DNA of 64,000 nucleotides from Lantana camara. Taxonomy: Eukaryota; Streptophyta; Magnoliopsida; Lamiales; Verbenaceae. The position numbers and the translations under genes were made by a program. A model generated the notes under the pieces. It was not told where the DNA came from. It did not search any database and saw only the letters and a list, made by a program, of their open reading frames with translations. The stretch covers positions 92,977,001 to 93,041,000 of the forward strand of contig CM074861.1 of assembly GCA_037501455.1 (NCBI GenBank), in the 5' to 3' direction. Below are positions 22,968-32,510 of this stretch, piece by piece (position 1 is the stretch's first letter; each line of letters opens with the position of its first letter).

Positions 22968-23570
22968 TTCTTTTGGATAAAGGGTTTTTTTTTTTTAACT
23001 CACAAACACCCAAGTGGGGTTCGAAACCGAGACCTTGCCCTGAAGAATGAACTCATTAACCACTTAATGAACTCCTGCTGGTTTCTTTTGGATAAAGGTG
23101 ATTTGTTGTATGTATATTTTAAATTTAAACTTTTCTAAGTAACAGAATTTAAATAATATTAAAAATCTTTAATTCTTTTGGATAATAGTGATTTGTTATA
23201 TAAAAGAGATTTGAGTATTTTAAATTTAAACTTTTTTAACTAACAGAATTTAAAAAATATTAAAAACCCTTAATTCCTTTGGATAAAAGTGATTTATTAT
23301 AAAAAAAAAAAGAATTTGCGTATTTTCTAAGTAGCAGAATTTCAAAAATATTAAAAACCCTTAATTCTTTTGGATAAAAGTGATTTGTTATAGAAAACAA
23401 AATTTGCTGTAATTTAAATTTAAATTTAAATTTTATAAGTAACAGAATTTAAAAAATATTAAAAATCCTGGATAAAAGTAATTTGTTATAGAGAACTTTT
23501 CTAAGTAACAAAATTTAAAAAACATTAAATATAAAATATATTGAAGTAATTAAATTTTTTTGAGATTATC
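22960..23570 (+). repeat. ~90-110-bp AT-rich tandem repeat, left block
   Basis: Units begin with CTTTTGGATAAAAGTGATTT (about 22969, 23084, 23177, 23279, 23369 and 23469) and continue with an AAATTTAAACTTTTCTAAGT stretch and AACAGAATTTAAAAAATATT. The units vary in length. The same repeat continues on the other side of Tat-B at 35815-36361. Confidence 0.85.
22984..23082 (-). mobile_element. tRNA-derived SINE copy with 16-bp target duplication
   Basis: It is flanked by TTCTTTTGGATAAAGG at 22968-22983 and 23083-23098. In minus orientation it has an A-box-like TGGTTAATGAG, a B-box-like GGTTTCGAACCCC and an A-rich 3' end (poly T on plus at 22985-22996). It is short (99 bp), probably 5' truncated. 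It inserted into one unit of the tandem repeat, which supplies the duplication. Confidence 0.82.
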
Positions 23571-24012
23571 CATTTGTGGATACTTAGCTTAAAAAAGAAA
23601 TAATCATTGCATTGATTAAAAAAAGAATTTATATATGGATCTGAAAAGAGGTAAGAAAATAATTTTTGTATTAGAATCTAAAAAACACCGATTAGAATAA
23701 GAAGGAAAACATATATGATTAGAATAAAACTTACCAACACAGAGATATATTTGTATAAATTGAGTGATTTGAATTTGAAATGGTAAGTACAATATCCATT
23801 CAAATTTACCTTAAAGAAAAATGATCGACGTGAAAAAAAAGTTCTTATATGGATATGAAAAACAACTTACCTAAAAATAATCCTGCATGAAAAAGAAATT
23901 TTACATATAGCTATGAAAAGAGCTCCGAAAATAAATTTTCAATTAGTACCAGAAAAAGAAATTTTATATATAGATATGAAAAGAGCTCCGAAAATAATTT
24001 TTCAATTAGTAC
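23571..24012. other. AT-rich DNA with a short duplication before the Tat-B insertion
   Basis: The phrase ATGAAAAGAGCTCCGAAAAT with its flanks occurs twice (about 23914 and 23977). AGTAC at 24008-24012 is the left target duplication of Tat-B. No gene is seen. Confidence 0.6.
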
Positions 24013-24815
24013 TGATATGGCATAACAGTACAATGCCACGCGGCCGCCCCAAGTGGTGCCGCGTGGACTCCGCGCCAGCCTGGACAGACCAGAGACGGCC
24101 TTTCGAACAGATCATCAGATCGGCACCAGGCCCTCGGATCATCAGATCTGCACAAGGACATTAGATCGATCTACGCACCACCTGATCATCAGATCATCGG
24201 ATCGATCTCAATAAGCCAGGTCATCAGATCGATCTGCTCCCCTCCAGTGGGAAACCCAGTTATGGATCCCGGAAGGCAATATCGATCTACAGATCGATTA
24301 CATACGTCACCGGACACCCGGATACTGTAAAGCACTCCTGTCGGGACACGTGTGCCCTTCTCATTCCCTGAAACAGGCGTACTACGGCTCATTAATGACC
24401 GTCAGTCCCTGCTTTTACCCAAAGGGGAAAGAAGGTACAAACGACCCGCCTCAAGCCAGTTCCATCGTCCGACATCCAGATCGACGACTGGCAACGCCAT
24501 TAATGCACACCTACAGTACACGCATTACTGCGTTATTTGGCCATGGCTATAAATACTCGCCCCCTGAACAGTAGTTGGTAAGCCTTTAATTCGCATTCAA
24601 TTGCATTTATTCTCTCTCTAAAGAGCCCCATTACTGACTTGAGCGTCGGAGTGCCAACCTTGGGTAAAACCCCGAGTCCCCCAAGTTGGTTTCGAGCTCA
24701 CGTTTGTTAGTGCTTTCAGGTCGATAAAGAACCCACTCAAACAAATTCTTGACTGATTGACCCATATCTGACAGTCAGATCGACACGTCGGATTGACCAG
24801 ATTTGAGTCAGATCA
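24013..24815 (+). repeat. Tat-B 5' LTR
   Basis: The ends are TGATATGGCATAAC and GAGTCAGATCA. The U3 part contains several copies of ATCATCAGATC-like and GATCGATCT-like phrases (about 24110-24240), possible regulatory repeats. Confidence 0.96.
24548..24555 (+). promoter_or_regulatory. TATA box in Tat-B 5' LTR
   Basis: TATAAATA within GGCTATAAATACTCGCC, about 345 bp before the gag-pol ATG. The same box in the 3' LTR is at 35187-35194. Confidence 0.8.
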
Positions 24816-24818
24816 GTT

Positions 24819-24835
24819 TGGCGCCGTCTGTGGGA
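24819..24835 (+). other. Tat-B primer binding site
   Basis: TGGCGCCGTCTGTGGGA starts three bases after the LTR. It is the PBS typical of Tat/Ogre-type elements, probably for tRNA-Arg. Confidence 0.85.
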
Positions 24836-24892
24836 AACCTTTGCTTTCAAATCGACCTAGATAAAAGCCCTCTCATCTTCCTTTCAAAAACG

Positions 24893-27800
24893 ATGGTTAA
24901 CACAAGGAACACCAACCGGGACGAGGACCTGGAGGAGGTTGCCAAAGGCAGGCATGACTACAACGCGCCGCTTGGCAACACCTCCGTTGTCCTACCGGAC
25001 GGCCCCAGCACCAATATTCCCCAACCTCCACTGGAGATCACTCCTAGGTACACCGTCACCCAGGCGGACCTGGAAGCCTTCCTCGACCAATGGCGGGTCG
25101 AGGTCGAACGCGCCCAAACGGAGGGTCGCGAACCCAGGCGCCCGGAGCTACCAAGGGCCAGCCCAGCTACCACCATACCGAGCCCCGTGGTGGGCAATTC
25201 GCTGGCCCCCACTGTCCAAGCATACGGGAACCTAGTTCCCTATGTATTTCAACCGCTCGACGGGCGACCCGCTCAGATCATTTGGGGCCCTAGTCCCCAG
25301 GTGGGGACGGGGCAGATCCAAGGAATCGCTCCGCCACCTCCCCCTCCCGCAGCAGACAAAGAAGTCCCTCGAGAAGACCACGGGGACTCCGACCACCCCA
25401 GCCGCAACAACCGCGGCAAGCGCGTGGTCGACGAGGACGATGACGAATTCGACGACCTCAGAGATCGAATTCCCCCCCGAACGGCTAGGGAGGAGGCCGC
25501 CAGAATCGCCGCGGCTCGCGCGGGGAGAGAACAAGACTACTGTGAGGACCCACCCCGAAAAAGGGTCCAAGACCGCCTGGGTGACCGTGGCTCCCACGTC
25601 ACCCAGAGGCAGGTCGACCTTCGAGAAGGGCTGAACCGACGCCCTCTCCGTTACCGCAGCGACAGGGAAGAAGCTTCCCCTTTCTGCGAGGACATTCTCC
25701 GCACGACCTGTGACGGAGATCGAATTCCGACCGGCCTGCCCATGTACAACGGGACCACAGACCCCGAAAAACATGTAACGGCCTTCGAAAACCGGATGTT
25801 TCTACACTCCCATCCCCAACAGATCTGGGCTAAGCTTTTCGTCACTACGCTGACCGGCCCCGCTCAAGATTGGTTCATCCGCCTGCCGCCACGGTGCATA
25901 ATGTCCTACAACCGATTTGTAGATCGGTTCACGGCGCACTTCTCCTCGATGACGGGAGAAAAACTTCCCCCTTCCTATCTCAACAGCATCTATCAGAGGG
26001 AAGGTGAGTCCCTGCGAGATTTCATGACTCGCTTTTCGAGGGAAGTTGTCCGGGTCGAAAACCCGACGATGGACACCCTGCTTTCTGTGGTCCATCGAGC
26101 TCTCCGCAACCGCCTATGGGCGGATGAAATCGTCAGAGCCGGGCCGCGCAACCTGACGGAGATCCAGGATATCGCCCACGGCTTCATGCGCGTTGAGGAG
26201 ATCGCCCTCGCGCACGGACCTCCTCCTCGATCTGAGAGGCAGGTCATTGGGTCCAGCTCGCCCCAACACCGGAAAGGGATCGAGCAAAAAAAGATCAAGG
26301 GGAAAGTCGACCAACCGACCCAAGTCGACCGACGAAACTACGTCCCCTTGACCAAGTCCTTAGACCAGATTTACGTGGTCATGGACCAGAGCCTTTTGAA
26401 GAGACCAAAGCCCATCCGGGAGGGCCCAAAGGCTCAGGCATCCGGGAAGTACTGTGGCTACCATCAGCAATGGGGCCACACGACCGCGGAATGTAACGCC
26501 CTCCGAGATGAGATCGAAAGACTCATCCAAGGGGGGCACCTGAAGGATTTTGTTCGACGCATCGACCACTACTCTGAAAAGGCGGGGAGGTCGATCGACC
26601 GCGACAGGTCCAGATCTCGAACTCCCCCAAAACGATCTGGGAAGCAGCCGCTGGAGAAGGCAGAAGACAATCCCCCCACTCACGGCAAGATCTACATGAT
26701 AGCCGGGGGGCACGAGGGCGGCGATTCAAATGCAGCTCGGAAAAGGAATATCAGGCGAGCAGCTCGAGAGTACAACGGTCCTCACGAAGAAGTCTTCCAG
26801 ATCGATAGTGGTAGAGAGTGGGAAAGGCAGGAGGTTAGCTTTAGTGAGAGTGATAGCCGCCCTGGCCCCCATCGGGAAGGCGATGCGCCTAGCTGTCCGA
26901 TGGTGGTGACCTTAGGCGTGGCTAACTATGATGTAACCAAATGCCTAGTTGATAATGGAAGTAGCTCGAACATTATCCCTTACTCGACTCTTGTAAAAAT
27001 GAAGCTGCACAACCTAAAGCTCGATCCGATCCGAACACCGCTTTCCGGGTTCGGCGGATCGGAAGTCATACCGTTAGGGCGCATTCGACTTCTCACCTCG
27101 ATGGGAACATCCCCCAAGAGGGTGACCCAGGAGGTCGAGTACGTCGTCGTCAATATGCCCCTAGCGTATAACATGATCTTCGGCCGACCTGGCCTTATTC
27201 AGTTCAAAGCAATCATCTCAACGTACCATCAAAAGCTGAAAATGCCCACCCCGAGCGGGGTCGGAGAGGTGACTTGCGACATCATGGACAGTTGGGCTTG
27301 TTACGCCATCGTCCTGAAAAAGCCATCCGGGAAACAGGTGGAGCCAGAGCTCGACCTCCAGACCTATGCCGATGGGGAGATCGAGCTTCCTACCAAGGAG
27401 TGCGAGGCGGAGAGATCCCCCGCAGCTCGGAAAAGAAAGGCCAGCGAGCGGCTTGAGCCCTCCGAAGAACTGAAAGAAATTGCCCTAGTCCCCGGAAACA
27501 GCAATAAGACCACCAAGATCGGGACGAACATGCATCCTCAACACGAGGTCATGATGATAGAATTCTTGAGGGACAACTCTGACATCTTCGCTTGGGCTGC
27601 CAAAGATCTGATTGGAGTCGACCCGAAGGTGATCTGCCACCGGCTCGGGATCGATCCGTCGATCAAACCCATTAAACAAAAGCTAAGACCTCAAAGTCGG
27701 GCGCGGAATGATATAATCGAGGCCGAGGTCAATAAACTCCTCGATGCAGGATACGTCACTCCAGCTCAATACGTTGACTGGTTGTGCAACGTAGTCCTCG

Positions 27801-30670
27801 TGCAAAAAACAGGCGGGAAATGGAGAATGTGCAACGATTTCACCGATCTCAACAAAGCATGCCCGAAAGACCCGTATCCGCTGCCCCGAATCGATCAGCT
27901 CGTCGACTCGACAGCTGGGTGCGAGATGCTCAGTATGATGGATGCATTTCAAGGCTACTACCAGATCTCTATGGCTCCCGAGGATCAAAAGCACACGGCC
28001 TTCATTGTAGTAAAGGGAATATACTGCTTCAGGGTCATGCCCTTCGGGCTAAAGAATGCGGGAGCTACGTACCAAAGATTGGTCAACCTGATGTTCAAAG
28101 ATGAGATCGGAAAGACCATGGAGGTCTACGTTGACGACATGATCGTGAAAAGTCGTTGGGCGTACCATCATCTAGATCATCTGCGCAGATCGTTTGAGAT
28201 CTTAAGGCAATACGGTATGAAGCTCAACCCCGACAAATGCACGTTCGGGGTCGAAGGAGGAAAGTTTCTGGGATACATGGTGAGCCAACGAGGCATCGAG
28301 GCGAATCCCACGAAGATCAAAGCAATCCAGGTCATCCCTCGACCTCGATGCATCAACCAGGTACAGTCGCTGGTGGGTCGCATAATCTCACTCAACCGGT
28401 TCATATCACGGTCATCCGAACGAAACCTCCCATTCTTCAAGGTTTTAAGGAATCTCAAGAAATTCGAGTGGAACGAAGAATGTGACCGAGCGTTGGATCA
28501 ACTGAAAGAATATCTGGCCTCCCCGCCATTGCTGGCGAAGCCGAATGAAGGGGAGACCTTGTACCTCTATCTGTCCCTCTCTAATGAAACCTTCAGCTCA
28601 GTCTTGGTCGCCATTAGAGATCGAAAACACTTACCGATCTACTACCTGAGCAAGATCCTACACGGCGCGGAGCGAAATTATCTTGAGATCGAGAAGTTCG
28701 TATTCGCTCTGACGCACGCGGCTCGGAAGCTACGTCCGTATTTCCAAGCTCATCCCATAATCGTCCTAACGGATCAACCCCTTAAGCAGGTCTTATCCAA
28801 GCCCGACGTGTCGGGTCGAATGATGAAATGGGCGGTCGAGTTGAGTCAGCATGACATCACCTACCAACCCCGAGCCGCCCAACAAGCTCAAGTTCTGGCT
28901 GACTTTCTAGTCGAAAAGAACACCAGCTCGACGGAAATCGTCCGTGCCACGCCAAGTTGGACCATGTACACGGACGGTTCATCGACCTCCCAAGGAGGGG
29001 GGGTGGGCATATCCCTTATAAACTCAGACGGACTACAGCTCGATTTCGCCATTAAGCTCGATTTTAAAGCAACAAACAACGAAGCTGAGTACGAAGCACT
29101 AGTAGCAGGACTAAAGTACGCCACAGAGAACCAGATCGACAGGTTAGCCGTTGTAACAGACTCCCAGCTCGTCGCGGGCCAAGTCAACGGCACGTACGAG
29201 GCTCGGGAAGAGTCCATGGCAGCGTATCTCAAAATGGTGAAAGGGCTGGCCTCTAAGCTGAAAGAGTTCAAAATCGAGCAGGTCCCTCGCGAAGAGAACG
29301 GTCGAGCTGATGCCCTATCGAAGTTGGCCAACGGATTCCAGGGAACAAAGGATGCGACCATCTCGTTCATGGTCTCGGGGGGCCGGGCGATCGATGAAGG
29401 AAAGGTCGAGGTCGCGACCATCGATCCGCCGGAACCTTGCTGGATGGACGATATAATCGCTTATCTTAAGGACGGGGTTTTGCCCCAAAATCGAACTGAG
29501 GCCAGGAGAATAAAATATCGATCTCTGCTCTATATGCTGGATCGGGAGGGCAGGTTGTTTAAAAAATCCTTCACAGGTCCCCCTCTAAGGTGCCTGCGAC
29601 CTAGCCAAGCCCGAGATATCCTAGAAGAAGTCCATGAGGGATGCTGCGGAAACCATTCCGGAGGTCGAGCTCTAGCTCGAAAAATCTTAAGGAGTGGATA
29701 TTTTTGGCCGACTATGGTGTGGGATGCGAAGATCCACTCTAGGAAATGCCCCAAATGCCAAAAACACGGCAACCTAATCCACACTCACCCAGCCTCCATG
29801 ATACCGATCGATGTGTGCTGGCCCTTCGACCAATGGGGGATCGACATCATTGGTCCCTTCCCCCTGGCACCCAGACAGAAAAAATTTGCCATAGTATGCG
29901 TCGAGTACTTCTCAAAGTGGGTTGAGGCCGAGGCAGTCCCCAAAATTACTGATGCAGTGGTAAGAAATTTCCTCTGGAAGAATATAATCTGCCGTTTTGG
30001 GGTCCCGAGGGTACTCATCTGTGACAATGGCCCTCAATTTCGATCTGAGAATACCAAGAGCTACTGTCGAGATCTCGGGATCGACCTCAGATTCACTACA
30101 GTTGGCCACCCGCAAGCAAACGGCCAAGCCGAAGTCACCAACCGAATCATTATCCAAAATCTCAAGACCCGCCTTGATGCCAAACTGGGCGCATGGGCGG
30201 ACGAACTCGACGGTGTGCTATGGGCTTATCGAACTAGCCCGCGAACAGCCACTGGGCAAACACCATACTCACTGGTTTACGGATCCGAAGCCGTCATCCC
30301 ATCGGAGCTGCTGCACGAAACTGCTCGTGTATCACAATACCAGCTCGACCGGAATGCGGAGATCAGAGCCGAAGATCTAGATGTGATTGAAGAAAGTAGA
30401 GAGCAAGCCTATCAGAAGCTCAGGCAGTACAAGGCAGCAGCGGCCCGATCATACAATAAGCACGTGCGACCCAGATCGTTTCAGATCGGTGACCTAGTGC
30501 TAAAAAAGGTCGAGGTCTTGCAACATGTCGGAAAACTTGAGCCTAACTGGGAAGGACCTTATCGCGTCACGGAGATCGGGAAAAACATGGCCTACCGGCT
30601 CGAAGACATGACCGGGGAACCGTTACCCAGACCGTGGAACGCGCACAACTTGAAGAAGTTTTACACTTAG
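24893..30670 (+). CDS. Tat-B Gag-Pol polyprotein (1925 residues, one frame)
   Basis: The start is ATG 24893 (MVNTRNTNRDED), the first ATG after the PBS; the frame is open further upstream only through a non-ATG codon in the LTR. Approximate positions: Gag capsid 283-410 (TTDPEKHVTAF); zinc knuckle near 517 (CGYHQQWGHTTAEC); protease near 686 (VDNGSSSNII, with Asn-Gly after the catalytic Asp instead of the more usual Ser/Thr-Gly); RT 965-1140 (MMDAF, YVDDM); Ty3-type RNase H from 1223 with a degenerate first motif (YLSLSNETFSS, expected Asp absent); archaeal-type RNase H from 1356 with the full set TDGS, NNEAEYEAL, VTDSQLV, RADALSK; integrase HHCC near 1580 and DDE (GIDIIGP, CDNGPQF, QAEVTN with a D-35-E spacing). 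Gag and pol are fused without frameshift or stop. Nothing is broken. Confidence 0.96.
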   Translation: MVNTRNTNRDEDLEEVAKGRHDYNAPLGNTSVVLPDGPSTNIPQPPLEITPRYTVTQADLEAFLDQWRVEVERAQTEGREPRRPELPRASPATTIPSPVVGNSLAPTVQAYGNLVPYVFQPLDGRPAQIIWGPSPQVGTGQIQGIAPPPPPPAADKEVPREDHGDSDHPSRNNRGKRVVDEDDDEFDDLRDRIPPRTAREEAARIAAARAGREQDYCEDPPRKRVQDRLGDRGSHVTQRQVDLREGLNRRPLRYRSDREEASPFCEDILRTTCDGDRIPTGLPMYNGTTDPEKHVTAFENRMFLHSHPQQIWAKLFVTTLTGPAQDWFIRLPPRCIMSYNRFVDRFTAHFSSMTGEKLPPSYLNSIYQREGESLRDFMTRFSREVVRVENPTMDTLLSVVHRALRNRLWADEIVRAGPRNLTEIQDIAHGFMRVEEIALAHGPPPRSERQVIGSSSPQHRKGIEQKKIKGKVDQPTQVDRRNYVPLTKSLDQIYVVMDQSLLKRPKPIREGPKAQASGKYCGYHQQWGHTTAECNALRDEIERLIQGGHLKDFVRRIDHYSEKAGRSIDRDRSRSRTPPKRSGKQPLEKAEDNPPTHGKIYMIAGGHEGGDSNAARKRNIRRAAREYNGPHEEVFQIDSGREWERQEVSFSESDSRPGPHREGDAPSCPMVVTLGVANYDVTKCLVDNGSSSNIIPYSTLVKMKLHNLKLDPIRTPLSGFGGSEVIPLGRIRLLTSMGTSPKRVTQEVEYVVVNMPLAYNMIFGRPGLIQFKAIISTYHQKLKMPTPSGVGEVTCDIMDSWACYAIVLKKPSGKQVEPELDLQTYADGEIELPTKECEAERSPAARKRKASERLEPSEELKEIALVPGNSNKTTKIGTNMHPQHEVMMIEFLRDNSDIFAWAAKDLIGVDPKVICHRLGIDPSIKPIKQKLRPQSRARNDIIEAEVNKLLDAGYVTPAQYVDWLCNVVLVQKTGGKWRMCNDFTDLNKACPKDPYPLPRIDQLVDSTAGCEMLSMMDAFQGYYQISMAPEDQKHTAFIVVKGIYCFRVMPFGLKNAGATYQRLVNLMFKDEIGKTMEVYVDDMIVKSRWAYHHLDHLRRSFEILRQYGMKLNPDKCTFGVEGGKFLGYMVSQRGIEANPTKIKAIQVIPRPRCINQVQSLVGRIISLNRFISRSSERNLPFFKVLRNLKKFEWNEECDRALDQLKEYLASPPLLAKPNEGETLYLYLSLSNETFSSVLVAIRDRKHLPIYYLSKILHGAERNYLEIEKFVFALTHAARKLRPYFQAHPIIVLTDQPLKQVLSKPDVSGRMMKWAVELSQHDITYQPRAAQQAQVLADFLVEKNTSSTEIVRATPSWTMYTDGSSTSQGGGVGISLINSDGLQLDFAIKLDFKATNNEAEYEALVAGLKYATENQIDRLAVVTDSQLVAGQVNGTYEAREESMAAYLKMVKGLASKLKEFKIEQVPREENGRADALSKLANGFQGTKDATISFMVSGGRAIDEGKVEVATIDPPEPCWMDDIIAYLKDGVLPQNRTEARRIKYRSLLYMLDREGRLFKKSFTGPPLRCLRPSQARDILEEVHEGCCGNHSGGRALARKILRSGYFWPTMVWDAKIHSRKCPKCQKHGNLIHTHPASMIPIDVCWPFDQWGIDIIGPFPLAPRQKKFAIVCVEYFSKWVEAEAVPKITDAVVRNFLWKNIICRFGVPRVLICDNGPQFRSENTKSYCRDLGIDLRFTTVGHPQANGQAEVTNRIIIQNLKTRLDAKLGAWADELDGVLWAYRTSPRTATGQTPYSLVYGSEAVIPSELLHETARVSQYQLDRNAEIRAEDLDVIEESREQAYQKLRQYKAAAARSYNKHVRPRSFQIGDLVLKKVEVLQHVGKLEPNWEGPYRVTEIGKNMAYRLEDMTGEPLPRPWNAHNLKKFYT

Positions 30671-31613
30671 CTTTCAAATTTATTTCAACATTGTAATAGT
30701 TAAAGAGGTCGAATTCGCCTGAGAATCGACCTCTGATCAGTCAATTAATTCACATATTTTGGAGTATCCGATTAAAAGTCAATCCATAATCCCGCGTCAG
30801 GCCATTATCCCCTCGATTAAGCTCTCATTCGACCTACGGTCATGAATCGAGGAGGGAGTGAGCCACCCCGCATCCGATCGTTAGAGATCGAGATCCAACG
30901 AGGTCGTTCTTAGACCCAATGAGATCCTAAGTCCTAACGTATTTAATGCTTTTAAATCACTGTTAGAGATCGAGATCCAACGAGGTCGTTTCTAGACCCA
31001 AGGAGATCCTAAGTCCTAACGTATTTTAAAGCAACGATTTAATCATCGTTAGAGATCGAGATCCAACGAGGTCGTTTCTAGACCCAAGGAGATCCTAAGT
31101 CCTAGCGTGTTTAATGCACTTTTAATCATTTCCAGAAATTAATGATCCAGAGATCCAATGAGGTCGTTTTAGATCCAAAGGGGTCCAGAGATTAGCGTCT
31201 CAAAGATCGCTATCGATCCAAAGAGAACGCAGCGAATGGACAAACGCCCAACGAAGCTAGATCGACATCCAAAAGAGATCGAATAGCTTCATGAGCCAAT
31301 CGATCCAAAAGCGATAAGAATCTAAGCTGTGGTAAATGAAACCTAGGTCGATGAATCACGCGCATGACAGATCGAATTAATGTTCAACTTGTAAAAGCAA
31401 AAAAAAGAGAAGTATGAGAAACATAATTCATTCATGCAAACAGCGATCTCCAAAAAATTATGAGAGATCGAATGTACCTAGCGCATCGGGCTCACCACGC
31501 GACGTGGCTCGATGGGCAAAATGTTTGTAAAAAAGCAAAGCAGAAATGAAACAAGTATTCACACAGCCACAACCCGGCTGGAAGGTCAGTACAACTACCC
31601 ATGAAAGAAAAAT
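30671..31613 (+). other. Tat-B region between pol and the antisense gene
   Basis: Non-coding, rich in GATCGA phrases. It holds the tandem repeat at 30880-31201 and should contain the 3' end of the antisense gene's transcript as well as part of the sense 3' UTR. Confidence 0.7.
30880..31201 (+). repeat. ~82-86-bp tandem repeat in Tat-B 3' region
   Basis: Three clear units (30880, 30962, 31048) begin GTTAGAGATCGAGATCCAAC and carry GAGATCCTAAGTCCTAACGT; a fourth, decayed unit follows from about 31133. Tandem repeats downstream of pol are known in Tat/Retand elements and can seed satellites. Confidence 0.9.
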
Positions 31614-32472
31614 CTAATCGATCTCAACGGGCTCGACAGGCTCTTGGCTAGTTCGACGAAGGGACCGCTCGATCTCTCTAACGGTGGGGAGGAAGCTCTC
31701 GATCTGAACCGGCGGAGGGAGCTCGCACTCTACCCGACGCTTCTCCTTCTTGGCCTGAGCGATCTCAATGGCGTGTCCATATTTGAAGGTCGCCCAGTCA
31801 ATCTGGACCGGCTCTTCTTCCTCAGGGAGGTCAGGAGCGCAAGGATCGGGAAGCAATGGGCCGATCGAGTTAAAGTCGAAGTCGGGGATGATGGCGTTCT
31901 GGGCATTTAGTTGGTTCAAGGCGATCTGGAACCCCTCCGCCAGATCGTTCTGACCTACGATCAGGCTCGCCTCCTCGAAACCAGGGCCCTCCATGAACTC
32001 ACGAAAGGCGTACCGCTCGATCTCCAGCTTACATCTCTTCATCTCCTCCGCGGCTTTAGCGAGCTTCGCCTGGGCCAAGCTGAACATCTCATTCCGCCCC
32101 TCCTCCTTCGAGGAAGCCCTAGCAGTCTCGAGCTCCTTGGCGAACTCTTCCCTCATCTGGGCCAGCTCGTTCGCATGAGCCTTCTCCGCTTCCTTCAGGG
32201 CCTCCTGTGAGCTCTTCCACTGGGCCTCCAAGGTTTGTGCATCCTCGACCCGTTTTCTCTTCTCCTCGCGGGCCTCCCTGAGCTCCTGCTCGAGCTGTTC
32301 AACCCTCTCGGGGTTCGCTGAAACAAGCCGGCCTTTCATCATCTGGTACTTCTCCTTATACTTTTCCTTGCCGGCCTTGAAAACCTCAGCTTCGTGGATC
32401 GAATTGATAAGGACGGGGAGAACGTCCTGAGAACAAGTCGTCAGATCGGATGAGTCCGATCTCCAAGAGTTG

Positions 32473-32510
<38 letters not shown>

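Noticed and set aside
24803..24892. N-terminal extension of Tat-B gag-pol
   Set aside because: The upstream frame is open only from a TTG codon inside the LTR and through the PBS; the first ATG after the PBS is 24893.
25232..25774. 180-codon antisense frame under Tat-B gag
   Set aside because: A shadow of the GC-rich gag codons; no start context, no domain, unlike the antisense gene at 31614-34265.
28888..29421. 177-codon antisense frame under the archaeal-type RNase H
   Set aside because: A shadow of pol in another frame.
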